Origin: Roseovarius sp. | GTDB taxonomy: Bacteria > Pseudomonadota > Alphaproteobacteria > Rhodobacterales > Rhodobacteraceae | Assembly (NCBI RefSeq): GCF_027019125.1 | Contig: NZ_JALUXE010000027.1 | Location: 310,001-374,000, forward strand | Length of the DNA: 64,000 bases | Direction of reading: 5' to 3' | In this document: positions 1 through 8,746 of the stretch, one piece after another | How the letters are laid out: each line of letters begins with the position of its first letter | Numbering within the stretch: the first letter of the stretch is position 1 | Program-made: the position numbers and the translations under genes | Notes under the pieces: model-generated | Seen by the model: only the letters and a program-made list of their open reading frames with translations | Told to the model about the DNA's origin: nothing | Database searches by the model: none

Positions 1-1037
1 GCCTTGTCGAAGATCGCGTTGGGGTGGAAGTTGGTCGAGAAGATCACCAGCGTGTCGAACGGCACCTCGAATTTCTCGCCCGATTGCAGGGCGAGAATAT
101 CCTTGGCCTCTTCCAGGGGCACGATCCAGCGGTTGACGAGGGCCTGCGGCGGTTCGGCCTGACGGCCAAGGTCGTCGACGATGAAGATGCCGCCGGTGGA
201 TTTGAGTTGCAGCGGCGCCTGATAGGTGCGCGCGGTGGGGTTATAGACCAGATCGAGCATCGACAGGCTGAGTTCGCCGCCGGTGATCACGGTCGGGCGT
301 TCACAGCGGACATAGCGCGTATCAAAGGTGCGTTTGCGGCGCAGGGAATTGGGATCGTCAATCTCGACCTCGGCCGATGAATGGACGATGGGATCGTAGA
401 CGGTGATGACCTGACCGGAGTATTCGATGGCGCGGGGCACGTAGATCTTGTCGCCCATGGCGTCACGGATGCCATTGGAGATCGAGGATTTGCCGTTGCC
501 GGGCGGGCCATACATCAGGATCGAGCGCCCGGCGCTGACCGCAGGGCCAAGGTGATCCAGCAGGGATTTGGGCAGGATCAGGTGCCCCATGGCGTTGGTC
601 AGTTGCTCGCGCGTGACCTGAATGTTGCGGATCGACTGACGCTTGACCTGTTCGCGGTAGACCGAGAGCGGCACCGGCATGGCGCCGAAATATTCCGATT
701 GGCTGAGCGCGTCGAGCGCGCGGGATTTGCCGGCATCGGTCAGCTGATAGCCCATTTCGCCGCCGGAATTGGCATTGAGCGTGCCGGTCGCCTCGATCAG
801 TTTCTGGCTGCGGGCCATGTCGATCAGTTCTTGCGTGACGGCGCGCGGCAGGCAGATCGCCTCGGCGATGTCGGTGGCAAGGTCGAGGTTCTTGCGGAAC
901 ATGGTCTTGAGCAGGATGTCCCGCATCATGACGACGGGCAATTGCATTTCCTCCAGCCGGGACGGGGGCGGGGGCGGCTGAACGCCGGTGCTGGCCTGCA
1001 TGTTCATCTGGTCTGCCTGTGCTGGGTCGGATTGCAT
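1..1037 (-). CDS. AAA-family ATPase of the Tad locus (3' end missing)
   Basis: The minus-strand reading frame is open from an ATG at 1037 to the left edge, so the C-terminus lies outside the window. I translated it directly: a proline-rich N-terminus, a winged-helix-like segment (about residues 40-110), then a P-loop GPPGNGKSS near residue 178 and a Walker B-like stretch ending in VDDLG. The pattern is that of AAA ATPases that accompany Tad pilus genes in Rhodobacterales. The function is not established; a role in pilus assembly or its control is inferred from position only. It starts 127 bases after the prepilin peptidase on the same strand. In-frame ATGs at 1007 and 1001 are alternative starts, and none has a strong ribosome binding site. 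Confidence 0.8.
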   Translation of the reverse strand, partial: MQSDPAQADQMNMQASTGVQPPPPPSRLEEMQLPVVMMRDILLKTMFRKNLDLATDIAEAICLPRAVTQELIDMARSQKLIEATGTLNANSGGEMGYQLTDAGKSRALDALSQSEYFGAMPVPLSVYREQVKRQSIRNIQVTREQLTNAMGHLILPKSLLDHLGPAVSAGRSILMYGPPGNGKSSISNGIRDAMGDKIYVPRAIEYSGQVITVYDPIVHSSAEVEIDDPNSLRRKRTFDTRYVRCERPTVITGGELSLSMLDLVYNPTARTYQAPLQLKSTGGIFIVDDLGRQAEPPQALVNRWIVPLEEAKDILALQSGEKFEVPFDTLVIFSTNFHPNAIFDK

Positions 1038-1164
1038 CACCGGCACCGTCGCATCAAAAGGTGCAGAAATTGTGGAGAGTGTCGGGCAGCTCTGCGGCGC
1101 TTTGACTGGCGGATCGGGCGCAATCTCGACCCGAACACGTCACGCGGCTTATCCTGAGATCGTT

Positions 1165-1665
1165 TCAGGCCCCGTAGAGCGCGCCCAAGCTCAGGTAGAT
1201 CGCGAGCGTGCCACCCAAGGCCAGGCCCATGGGGAATTTCTTGCCTGTGTGCCAGCTTTGCCAGTCGGGGGCGAGGCGGCGCAGGGGGCTATACATGATC
1301 GCCCGATGGGTCACGAAAGCCCCAAGCAGGGTGGCGGCGAAGATGAAGGCGAGCGATGCGGCATCGCCAAGCGCAACAAAGGGGGCGGCAGCGGCGATGA
1401 ACTTGGCATCGCCCGCGCCCATCAGCCGGGCGGCGTTCATGGCAATCCCCGCCACCAGCATGACCGCCAGATGCGAGAGCCGCCACGCGTAGTCGATGAG
1501 CGGCAGGGTCAAAAGCCCGACCACGAGGAAAATCCCCACCAGCGTCAGGACGGCGGTATTGGGGATCTTCATGCGACGCAGATCGCTGAGCGCGACCCAG
1601 ACGCAGACGGGCAGGACGAAAGGCAGGAACCAGAGGGCCGAATGCGCGGTGATCTCAAGCGACAT
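1165..1665 (-). CDS. tadV: Prepilin peptidase, TadV/CpaA type
   Basis: Membrane aspartyl protease of the A24 family (166 aa) that removes the leader from Flp prepilin at the cytoplasmic face. The two catalytic aspartates of the family are visible: D28 in ALSDLRR and D86 in the GxGD motif (MGAGDAK). Hydrophobic segments fill most of the rest. It is short, as expected for the Tad branch, which lacks the N-terminal methylase domain of PilD-type enzymes. It follows the second TPR lipoprotein by 9 bases and is probably cotranscribed with the tad genes. The likely substrate is the Flp pilin at 11446-11646. Confidence 0.88.
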   Translation of the reverse strand: MSLEITAHSALWFLPFVLPVCVWVALSDLRRMKIPNTAVLTLVGIFLVVGLLTLPLIDYAWRLSHLAVMLVAGIAMNAARLMGAGDAKFIAAAAPFVALGDAASLAFIFAATLLGAFVTHRAIMYSPLRRLAPDWQSWHTGKKFPMGLALGGTLAIYLSLGALYGA

Positions 1666-1674
1666 CGGGCGGCC

Positions 1675-2532
1675 CTAGCCGGATACTTTGGTTTCGAGCG
1701 CGCGTAGCGAGCGCACGGCATCTTCGAAATGCTGGGGATGGGTTTCCACGGCGTCGCGCAACAGCCCCTCGCCAATCGCGGTATCGCCCTGCTTGATGGC
1801 CGAGAGGCCGAGGGTATAAAGCAATTGCGCGCGTTCTGTCTGGCTGACAGGCAGGACGGGCAGGGAATAGTTGCGCTGCGCACCACGGGCGAGAACGAGA
1901 TTGTTCTTGGCGGTGAAGAGGGCCGGATCCTGGCGGACAGCATCGGTAAAGAGCCGCTCTGCGCCGGGATAATCGCCGCGCGTCAGTTTGGAATAGCCCC
2001 AGTTGTTCATCACGCCTGCGGGTTGGGTGGTGAGGCCAACGGCAATCTCATAAAAGCTGTCGGCCTTGTTCCAGTCCTGTTTGCTGTCGGCGACCATGGC
2101 CTCGAGCCGGTAGCGTTTGAAGGTCTCGTGGGTGGGGGGGATGCTGTCGAGCACCGTCTTGGCGCGGTCCCATTCGTTGTTGCGGATCAGGGCATCGGCC
2201 AGATCGACGCGGTCTTCGTCGGTGGCGTCCTTGTGTTCGGTGACGCGGGTCCAGATCGACACGGCCTCGGTGTTGCGCTTGGCGCGCACGAGGGATTTGC
2301 CCAGACCGCGCAAGAGGTCGATCCTGTCGGGCTTTTCGCCCACGGCGCGCTGGAAATAGGCGACCGCCTCGTTCGGGTCACTGGCGGTCAGCATCACGTC
2401 GTTGAGGTTGGTTTCGTCCACGACATTGATGTCCTGGAATGCACGGTCTACGTCATTCCCGCTGGACTGCTCGCAAGCGGACAGGGCGAACGCGCCTGCC
2501 ACGCACAGGGAAACAAGAATAGGGTGGCGCAT
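1675..2532 (-). CDS. TPR-repeat lipoprotein, TadD-like
   Basis: A 285-aa protein with a lipoprotein signal (hydrophobic stretch ending LSAC, lipid-modified Cys at about residue 20), followed by tetratricopeptide-like helices. In Tad systems TadD is a TPR lipoprotein thought to help the outer-membrane secretin assemble; pilotin-like action is known for relatives and inferred here. Together with the next gene upstream (2562-3113) it makes two TPR lipoproteins in tandem, so this is either a duplicated TadD or a divergent partner. The pair starts 29 bases apart on one strand, consistent with a single transcript. Confidence 0.75.
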   Translation of the reverse strand: MRHPILVSLCVAGAFALSACEQSSGNDVDRAFQDINVVDETNLNDVMLTASDPNEAVAYFQRAVGEKPDRIDLLRGLGKSLVRAKRNTEAVSIWTRVTEHKDATDEDRVDLADALIRNNEWDRAKTVLDSIPPTHETFKRYRLEAMVADSKQDWNKADSFYEIAVGLTTQPAGVMNNWGYSKLTRGDYPGAERLFTDAVRQDPALFTAKNNLVLARGAQRNYSLPVLPVSQTERAQLLYTLGLSAIKQGDTAIGEGLLRDAVETHPQHFEDAVRSLRALETKVSG

Positions 2533-2561
2533 TTTTGCGTCCTTTTACTGCCTCGGCCTCG

Positions 2562-3113
2562 TCATGGTATCTTGCGGACCAGATAATCGCCACTGCCCCG
2601 CCGCACCAGTTTGTAATCTTGCTCTTCCTCTGTACCATAATCAGAATTTTCCGATTTTGCGAGTGCTAAGCGCAAATTGTCGCGAATTGCGTCACTTTCG
2701 CCATTGTCGAGGGCGTAGGCGCGGCGCAGCATCTGTTCGGCCTCGGGGTAATTGCCCTTTTCGACCAGCACGACACCGAGATTGTTCCAGGTTTCGGGGG
2801 TGGCGTCGGGTTGTTCGATCGCTTCGCGCAGGAGGCGTTCGGCGGTGCCAAGGCGGCCCAAGGCGAGATTGGCGCTGCCCAGCCCGGCCAGCACATCGGC
2901 CGTCATGCCATGGGTGATGGCGGCGCGGGTATAGGCCTTGTGCGCGAGTTCGTATTCGCCCGCATCCATGAGGCGATGCCCGACCACGAGGCCATCCACG
3001 GCCTCGGCCCCGGGCACCACGCCGGGGGCATAGGGGCCATCCGGGGTGGCGGGCGCAAGGCAGCCTGCAAGCGCGAGTGTCCCCGCCAGAAAAACCGCCG
3101 CCCGCCCTATCAT
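2562..3113 (-). CDS. tadD: TPR-repeat lipoprotein TadD
   Basis: A 183-aa protein with a lipobox (LALAGC, Cys at about residue 18) and TPR motifs from about residue 55 to 150, including the typical W-NNLG pattern (ETWNNLGVVLVEKG). It is placed directly after tadC (10-base gap), the usual position of tadD. It is predicted to sit on the outer membrane facing the periplasm and to support secretin (CpaC/RcpA) assembly. That role comes from the family, not from this sequence. The following gene is a second TPR lipoprotein, so which of the two is the true TadD orthologue is uncertain. Confidence 0.78.
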   Translation of the reverse strand: MIGRAAVFLAGTLALAGCLAPATPDGPYAPGVVPGAEAVDGLVVGHRLMDAGEYELAHKAYTRAAITHGMTADVLAGLGSANLALGRLGTAERLLREAIEQPDATPETWNNLGVVLVEKGNYPEAEQMLRRAYALDNGESDAIRDNLRLALAKSENSDYGTEEEQDYKLVRRGSGDYLVRKIP

Positions 3114-3123
3114 GTCGCCCCGT

Positions 3124-4110
3124 TTACTTGCCGGCCATGGCGAACAGTTCCATGATACCCAGAACCGACGGCCCGACCAGAATGATCAGCAATGGCGGCA
3201 CTGTAAGCATCATCGTGGCCAATGTCATCTTGGTCGGCAGCTTGTTGGCTTTTTCCTCGGCGCGCATGACCCGTTTGTCACGCATCTCGCCTGCATAGAC
3301 GCGCAGCGCCTCGCCGATCGAGGTGCCGAAAGTCTGCGATTGCACCAGAACGGTGACAAAGCTGGAAATATCCTGCACGCCGCAGCGTTCGGCCATTTCG
3401 CCCAGAACCGAGGGTTTGTCGCGCCCGGCCTTGATCTGAAGGGCGACGATCTCGAATTCCTCGGCCAGCGCGGGGTAAGAGGCGCGCATTTCGCTGGAGA
3501 CGCGGATGATGGATTGATCCATCGACTGACCGGCCTCGATGCAGACAAGCATCATGTCGAGACTGTCGGGAAAGCCGTCCTGAATTTCCTCCTGGCGTTT
3601 CTGCTGACGTTTCGTGATCCAGTATTTCGGCATCATGTAGCCGATGCCTGCGGGCCCGAGGATATAGAGCAGGGTTTCCTGCGTGCTGGTCTCGGTGCCC
3701 GATTTGAACAGGACGTAGTAGATCACCCCAAGGATCAGCAGCCCGACCGCGAGCGCGAATTGCGCGAAGTGGTAGTAGCGCACGGCGTCGCGATGCCGGT
3801 AGCCAGCCTGCATCAGCTTGAGCCGGATCTGGCTGAGTTGCTTGGCGTCTTGCGGTTCGAGGAAGGTGGCGTAGCGGTCGAGTTTCTTGTTCTGCTTGCC
3901 CGCGCGCAGGTTGGTCTTGGCATTGCTGGACGCGGCGGATTGGCGCTGATTGGCCTGTTTGAGTTTTTCGAGCGGGTCCTGTTTTTGCCGCAGCATCATC
4001 GGGATGGTGATGAGGATGAGCATGACGCCCAAGCCACCCACCGCGATCAGAGGGCCAAACGGCCCGAGTGCGCCGGTCAGGACATCGTTGAGAACAGAGA
4101 GAATTTGCAT
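3124..4110 (-). CDS. tadC: Tad inner-membrane platform protein TadC
   Basis: A 328-aa protein of the type II secretion F (GspF/TadC) family. Hydrophobic segments lie near residues 18-38, 117-150 and at the C-terminus. The central conserved part includes the stretch around FPDSLDMMLVCIEAGQS (about residues 180-197), typical of TadB/TadC. It forms the inner-membrane platform with TadB on which the CpaF ATPase acts. It lies 10 bases downstream of tadB and 10 bases upstream of tadD. Order and length are standard for the family. Confidence 0.9.
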   Translation of the reverse strand: MQILSVLNDVLTGALGPFGPLIAVGGLGVMLILITIPMMLRQKQDPLEKLKQANQRQSAASSNAKTNLRAGKQNKKLDRYATFLEPQDAKQLSQIRLKLMQAGYRHRDAVRYYHFAQFALAVGLLILGVIYYVLFKSGTETSTQETLLYILGPAGIGYMMPKYWITKRQQKRQEEIQDGFPDSLDMMLVCIEAGQSMDQSIIRVSSEMRASYPALAEEFEIVALQIKAGRDKPSVLGEMAERCGVQDISSFVTVLVQSQTFGTSIGEALRVYAGEMRDKRVMRAEEKANKLPTKMTLATMMLTVPPLLIILVGPSVLGIMELFAMAGK

Positions 4111-4120
4111 GATCCGTTCC

Positions 4121-5089
4121 TCAGACCTTGATGTTCACGAGGGCGCGCATGACGATCAGGTTCATCACCAGAAAGACACCGACGACCAGAACGGCGGGGA
4201 TGAAGAAGGGGTGATTCATCGCTTCGTCGTAATAGTCGGGCTTGATCAACTGAATGCCGATCAGCGCGAGAATGGGAAAGCCGGAGAGGAATTTGCCGGA
4301 CCATTTTGCCTCGGCGGTGATGGCCTTGACCCGGCGGAAGAGGCGAAAGCGGGCGCGGATCACCTTGGCCAGACCGGCGAGGATTTCCGCGAGGTTGCCG
4401 CCCGATTGCTGCTGGATGGTCACGGCCACGGCGAGAAAGCGCAAATCCTGCATGTCGAGCCGTTCCGCCATTTCCTTGAGCGCCTCGCCCATGTCGCGGC
4501 CATAGGCGGCCTCGTCCGCGATGATGCCGAATTCGGTGGCGAGCGGATCGCCGACCTCGTTCGCGACGATGCCGATGGCCGAAGAAAACGGATGGCCGAC
4601 CCGCAGGGACCGCACCATGAGTTCGATGGCGTCGGGCAATTGTTCCTCGAGCAGCGCCATGCGTTTGGCCGCCTTCATGCTGATCCAGGTAAATATACCG
4701 CCCACGCCGATGCCGACAGAGGCAATCGCGCGCACCGGGGCGGCAGTATCGGTGCCGACCGAAAGGCCGATAAAGGCCAGCACGCTGAGACCACCCATCA
4801 GCATGATCAACTGCCGGGGGGTAAAGGCGATGGCCGCTTTTTGCGCCTTTTCCGAGAGGATGGAATAGAGCGGCAGTTTGCGCGCATTGAGGTGCTGCTG
4901 CATTTCCTTGCGCAGCTTTTCCATCACCTCTTCGCGGTTGCCCGATTTGTCGAGCATTTCGAGGCGGCGGTTGACCCGGTTGTTGAGACTGATCGAGCGC
5001 CCGAAAACGGTAAGGTAAATCCCCTCGACCAGAACGAGCACGCCGACGAAGATCAACGCATAGATGATTGGTTCGGCACTGAGGGTCAT
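4121..5089 (-). CDS. tadB: Tad inner-membrane platform protein TadB
   Basis: A 322-aa GspF-family membrane protein with an N-terminal hydrophobic segment (about residues 8-28), a cytoplasmic region, a central hydrophobic pair and two C-terminal segments. The family stretch LPDAIELMVRSLRVGHPF (about residues 155-172) is present. With TadC it forms the platform for the Flp pilus motor. The start lies 6 bases after the cpaF stop, so translation is probably coupled. No anomalies seen. Confidence 0.9.
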   Translation of the reverse strand: MTLSAEPIIYALIFVGVLVLVEGIYLTVFGRSISLNNRVNRRLEMLDKSGNREEVMEKLRKEMQQHLNARKLPLYSILSEKAQKAAIAFTPRQLIMLMGGLSVLAFIGLSVGTDTAAPVRAIASVGIGVGGIFTWISMKAAKRMALLEEQLPDAIELMVRSLRVGHPFSSAIGIVANEVGDPLATEFGIIADEAAYGRDMGEALKEMAERLDMQDLRFLAVAVTIQQQSGGNLAEILAGLAKVIRARFRLFRRVKAITAEAKWSGKFLSGFPILALIGIQLIKPDYYDEAMNHPFFIPAVLVVGVFLVMNLIVMRALVNIKV

Positions 5090-5094
5090 CTGCG

Positions 5095-6546
5095 TTACTC
5101 CGCTGCGATGGGTTCGTAGATATGGGGGGGCAGGTCATAGCCCCAGAGGCGGAAGCGTTCGGAATAATGCGAGCGCACGCCGGTGGCGGTGAAATGACCG
5201 ATGATCTTGTTGTCCGGGGTCAGGCCCACGCGCTGAAAGCGGAAAATCTCCTGCATCGAGATGACATCGCCCTCCATGCCCGTGATCTCGGTGATCGAGG
5301 TCATGCGGCGCGAGCCGTCTTGAAGGCGGCTGGCCTGCACGATGAGGTTGACGGCGCTGGCGATCTGGCTGCGCACCGCCTTGAGCGGCATTTCGATGCC
5401 GGCCATGGCGACCATGTTTTCCAGACGGCTGATGCCGTCACGCGGATTGTTGGCGTGGATCGTGGTCATCGAGCCGTCGTGGCCGGTGTTCATGGCCTGA
5501 AGCATGTCGATCACCTCTTCGCCGCGCGTCTCGCCCACGATGATCCGGTCTGGACGCATCCGCAGCGCGTTCTTGAGACAGTCGCGCGGCGACACCTCGC
5601 CCTTGCCTTCGACGTTGGGCGGGCGGCTTTCCATCCGGCCCACGTGGATCTGTTGCAGTTGCAATTCGGCGGTGTCCTCGATGGTGAGAATCCGCTCGGA
5701 ATTGTCGATGAAGGAGGACAGCGCGTTGAGTGTGGTGGTTTTGCCCGAGCCGGTACCGCCCGAGACGATCACGTTGAGGCGGGTGGCGACGGCGGCCTGA
5801 AGATAGGCGGCCATTTCCTCGGAAAAGGCTCCGAATTTCACCAGATCGTCGATGCCCAGCTTGTCCTTTTTGAATTTCCGGATTGAGACAAGGCTGCCAT
5901 CCACCGCGACAGGGGGCACCATGGCGTTGAAGCGCGAGCCATCGGCAAGGCGGGCGTCAACATAGGGGTTGGATTCGTCCACGCGCCGACCCACCGCCGA
6001 CACGATCTTGTCGATGATGCGCAGGAGATGCTTTTCATCCTTGAAGGTGACGTCGCTGAGTTCGAGCTTGCCCGCGCGTTCGATGAAAATCTGGTGCGGG
6101 CCGTTGACGAGAATATCGTTGACCGTGTCATCCTTGAGCAGGGTCTCGAGCGGACCAAGACCCTTGACCTCGTCATAGAGTTCCTGGGTGAGTTGCATGC
6201 GGTCCTCGCGGTTGAGGACGATGCCTTTTTCTTCGAGGATCTCGCCTGCGATAGAGCTGATTTCGGCGCGCAGGTCGGATTCGGAGGCCGTGTCGAGCGC
6301 GGCGAGATTGAGGTGGTCGAGCATCGCGCGGTGCAATTCGATCTTGATCTCGCTGATCCGCTCTTTGCGCTTGCGCTCCTTGTCAATGCCGACGGGCACC
6401 GCTGCGACCTTGGGCAGGGGTTTGCGCATGGACGGGATTGCCGCAACTTCGACCGGGGCTGTCCGGGGGGGCGCGGCGGGGGCGGTGGCTGCCGAAGGCT
6501 TGGAGCCTGCGCGGTCGCTGGGCGATTTCTTGTATCGAGAGAACAT
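5095..6546 (-). CDS. cpaF: Tad secretion ATPase CpaF/TadA
   Basis: Cytoplasmic hexameric ATPase of the GspE/PilB/VirB11 superfamily (483 aa) that powers Flp pilus assembly. The N-terminal 60 residues are Pro/Ala-rich and probably disordered. Walker A is [15 protein letters not shown] (about residues 264-278) and the Walker B/His-box region follows ([19 protein letters not shown], then [13 protein letters not shown]). The C-terminal tail is of normal length. It lies between cpaE (16-base gap) and tadB (5-base gap) in the expected order. Confidence 0.93.
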   Translation of the reverse strand: MFSRYKKSPSDRAGSKPSAATAPAAPPRTAPVEVAAIPSMRKPLPKVAAVPVGIDKERKRKERISEIKIELHRAMLDHLNLAALDTASESDLRAEISSIAGEILEEKGIVLNREDRMQLTQELYDEVKGLGPLETLLKDDTVNDILVNGPHQIFIERAGKLELSDVTFKDEKHLLRIIDKIVSAVGRRVDESNPYVDARLADGSRFNAMVPPVAVDGSLVSIRKFKKDKLGIDDLVKFGAFSEEMAAYLQAAVATRLNVIVSGGTGSGKTTTLNALSSFIDNSERILTIEDTAELQLQQIHVGRMESRPPNVEGKGEVSPRDCLKNALRMRPDRIIVGETRGEEVIDMLQAMNTGHDGSMTTIHANNPRDGISRLENMVAMAGIEMPLKAVRSQIASAVNLIVQASRLQDGSRRMTSITEITGMEGDVISMQEIFRFQRVGLTPDNKIIGHFTATGVRSHYSERFRLWGYDLPPHIYEPIAAE

Positions 6547-6562
6547 CGGGTTCTACCTCTGG

Positions 6563-7813
6563 TTAGGCGGCTTCGGCGTCGCTCTTGCCATGAGCGTGAA
6601 GGGTGCTGGCCAGTTTGGCGATTTCGCGGCGCAGCGGGTTCTTGGCGGCGCTGGAGGCCAGCGGCAGACCGTGGTCCGAACTTTGGCAGACGGCCCGTCC
6701 GCCATCCGGCATGAGCAGCTCGATACGGATTTCGAGGCTCTCGGCCATGCGTTTGACGCGGCTCTTGCCGTTCAGGTCGGTGAACTTTGGCGCGCGGTTG
6801 AGGCAATACCGCAGCTTGTCCACGGGCAGTTCCTCGGACTGCATCGCCCGTTTGAGCCGCAGCGCATTCTGGGCCGAGCGCATGTCAAGCTCGAGCGTGG
6901 CGAAGTAGATCTGGGAGGCGTGCAGCACCGCTTCGGTCCATTGGACCAGCGAGCCGGGCATGTCGATCACGACGTAATCGAAATGTTTGCACGCAAGGCC
7001 AAGCAACTTGTTCACATCCTCGGAGGAAATCATGTCGAGCGGCAGCACATCGGCGGGGGCGGTCAGCACCCAGAGTTTGTCCTCGAAGGCGACAAGAGCC
7101 TGACGGAAGATGTCATCATCAAGCGCCTCGGTATCGGACCACATCTCGAACACGACATCGCGGCGCGGCAGGTCGAGATAGGTTGCGACCGAGCCAAATT
7201 GCAATCCGAAATCCAGCAGGCAGACGCGCGGCGGGTTGGCCTTTTCGACATTGGCCAGCTCCCATGCAAGGTTGACCGCGAGGGTGGTGGCACCGGTGCC
7301 GCCCGCAAGGCTTTGCACGGCGAGAATCACGCCTTCCCCGGCGGTCGGATTGGCCAGGGCGGGATGGGTATTCGCAGCCGTCGGGGCGTGCTGCGCGGGC
7401 GGGGGCATGTGGCGCAGGCGGTCGATGGCGGCCTGAAGCTCGCCCTCGGGCAGGGGGTAGGGGACGAATTCATCGGCGCCCTGACGCAGCAATTGGTGCA
7501 GGGCGGCGGGGCTGACATCCTCGGCGATGAGAATGACCTTGATGCCCTTCTTGTTGGCCAGCGAGATGATTTCCCCCAGCATGACAAGATCATCTTCGTC
7601 GGCCTCGTCGATGGCAACTGCCACGAATTCCAAGGAGTTAGCCTCGGGCTGGTTGAAAAATGCCAGTGCCTCGGCAAAGCCCAGATCGCCCCAGGATTCG
7701 CCCAGGGCAGCCTCCATATCCTCGATCAGCAGGTCAAAATTCTGCACGTCGCGACTGATGGTACAGGCGACGATCGGGCTTGGATCAGGCTGTTTCGCTA
7801 CACTACTCGTCAT
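6563..7813 (-). CDS. cpaE: Pilus localisation ATPase CpaE/TadZ
   Basis: A 416-aa protein with an N-terminal receiver-like domain (about residues 10-140) and a C-terminal MinD/ParA-like ATPase domain, known in the family to place the Tad machinery at the pole. The P-loop reads AGGTGATT where classical ParA proteins have KGGxGKT: both the signature lysine and the P-loop lysine are missing. Such degenerate P-loops occur in TadZ proteins. The open frame extends upstream to 8008, but I chose the ATG at 7813 because it is preceded by a purine-rich site (CCGAGAGA) and because the extension would run into the ompA terminator. Confidence 0.88.
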   Translation of the reverse strand: MTSSVAKQPDPSPIVACTISRDVQNFDLLIEDMEAALGESWGDLGFAEALAFFNQPEANSLEFVAVAIDEADEDDLVMLGEIISLANKKGIKVILIAEDVSPAALHQLLRQGADEFVPYPLPEGELQAAIDRLRHMPPPAQHAPTAANTHPALANPTAGEGVILAVQSLAGGTGATTLAVNLAWELANVEKANPPRVCLLDFGLQFGSVATYLDLPRRDVVFEMWSDTEALDDDIFRQALVAFEDKLWVLTAPADVLPLDMISSEDVNKLLGLACKHFDYVVIDMPGSLVQWTEAVLHASQIYFATLELDMRSAQNALRLKRAMQSEELPVDKLRYCLNRAPKFTDLNGKSRVKRMAESLEIRIELLMPDGGRAVCQSSDHGLPLASSAAKNPLRREIAKLASTLHAHGKSDAEAA

Positions 7814-7994
7814 TCTCTCGGTCCTGTTCTTGCCGTCGCTCCGGCGGTGTTTGCCAATACGCGGGCTGGACATGGAAATACGGCCATCCAGCCCGGCACC
7901 GCATGCGACGGAAACCTTTGGCTCTGGTGCAAGATGCGCGGGAATATTGGCGACATTTGGGCCAAAAGATCGTAATTGTGCGGTCTTGAGAGAC

Positions 7995-8021
7995 AAAAAC
8001 CCGCCCAATCAGGGGCGGGTT
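7995..8021 (-). terminator. Intrinsic terminator after the ompA-like gene
   Basis: Perfect 9-bp stem: AACCCGCCC at 7998-8006 pairs with GGGCGGGTT at 8013-8021, with a 6-nt loop. On the minus strand five U residues follow (A run at 7995-7999). It lies 46 bases past the ompA-like stop and well before cpaE. cpaE-F-tadBCD therefore probably has its own promoter in 7814-7994, where I cannot identify clear boxes. Confidence 0.85.
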
Positions 8022-8067
8022 CGAGGTGGTCCGGACAGAGCCGAACAGGGAGAAACGGTTCTTGGCG

Positions 8068-8730
8068 TTACCCGCCAGAGTCGTCCGCGCCGGCGGAGGA
8101 TTCGACCATCAACAGGGTCGATCGTGGCGCAGCGCTGTTGATGTATTCGCGGTAGACGACCTCGGCGTATTTGCCATCCATGATGATCGGATGGGACTGC
8201 ACGAAGCCCGACACTTCGGTCACGGTGCGGCGGTTGCGGCGCTCGCGGCCTTGGGTCACGATCAGCGGTTGGGTTTCGCCGAAAGAGGCGACCGCCTCGA
8301 GGCGCGAGCGGCTTATGCCCTCGCTGGTGAGGAAGGCGACCACGGCCTGAGCGCGGCGCATGCCGAGGGCCTTGTTGTAGCTGTCGGAGCCGACCGCATC
8401 GGTATGGCCATAGACGCGGAAGCGCACTTCGGGGAATTGACGTATCCACCGGGCCTGTTCGCGCAGCGTGTCGCGTGCGCCTGCGTCCAGTTCGGCCGAG
8501 TTGAAGGCGAAGTTGACGGTGCTCATCACCTCGCTTGCGAAGCGATTGGCGAGATCGAACGTATAGCTGCGTTCGCCCGTCATCACGAGATGGTTGTTCA
8601 TCACCGCCTCGCCGAAGTGGCCGTTGTCCACATGGGCGCCGGCCTCACCGAAATAGGAGCGGTAGACGGCGTCCTGCGAGGTGCAGGCGGTCGCGGCGAT
8701 CAGGCCGGCGATTGCGAAAACATGTTTCAT
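8068..8730 (-). CDS. OmpA-family lipoprotein of the Tad locus
   Basis: A 220-aa protein with a signal peptide ending in a lipobox-like ATAC (Cys at about residue 16) and an OmpA/MotB peptidoglycan-binding domain (about residues 65-165). The domain shows VNFAFNSAEL, the VYGHTDAVGS core and NRRTVTEV. It probably tethers the secretin or pilus base to peptidoglycan; that role is inferred from its position between cpaC and cpaE, where many alphaproteobacterial Tad loci carry such a gene. It starts 16 bases after the cpaC stop and is followed by a strong terminator. Confidence 0.82.
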   Translation of the reverse strand: MKHVFAIAGLIAATACTSQDAVYRSYFGEAGAHVDNGHFGEAVMNNHLVMTGERSYTFDLANRFASEVMSTVNFAFNSAELDAGARDTLREQARWIRQFPEVRFRVYGHTDAVGSDSYNKALGMRRAQAVVAFLTSEGISRSRLEAVASFGETQPLIVTQGRERRNRRTVTEVSGFVQSHPIIMDGKYAEVVYREYINSAAPRSTLLMVESSAGADDSGG

Positions 8731-8746
8731 GGCCCGTTTCCCCCGC

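Noticed and set aside
7814..8008. Upstream extension of cpaE to 8008
   Set aside because: It would begin inside the terminator of the ompA-like gene, and the ATG at 7813 has a better ribosome site.
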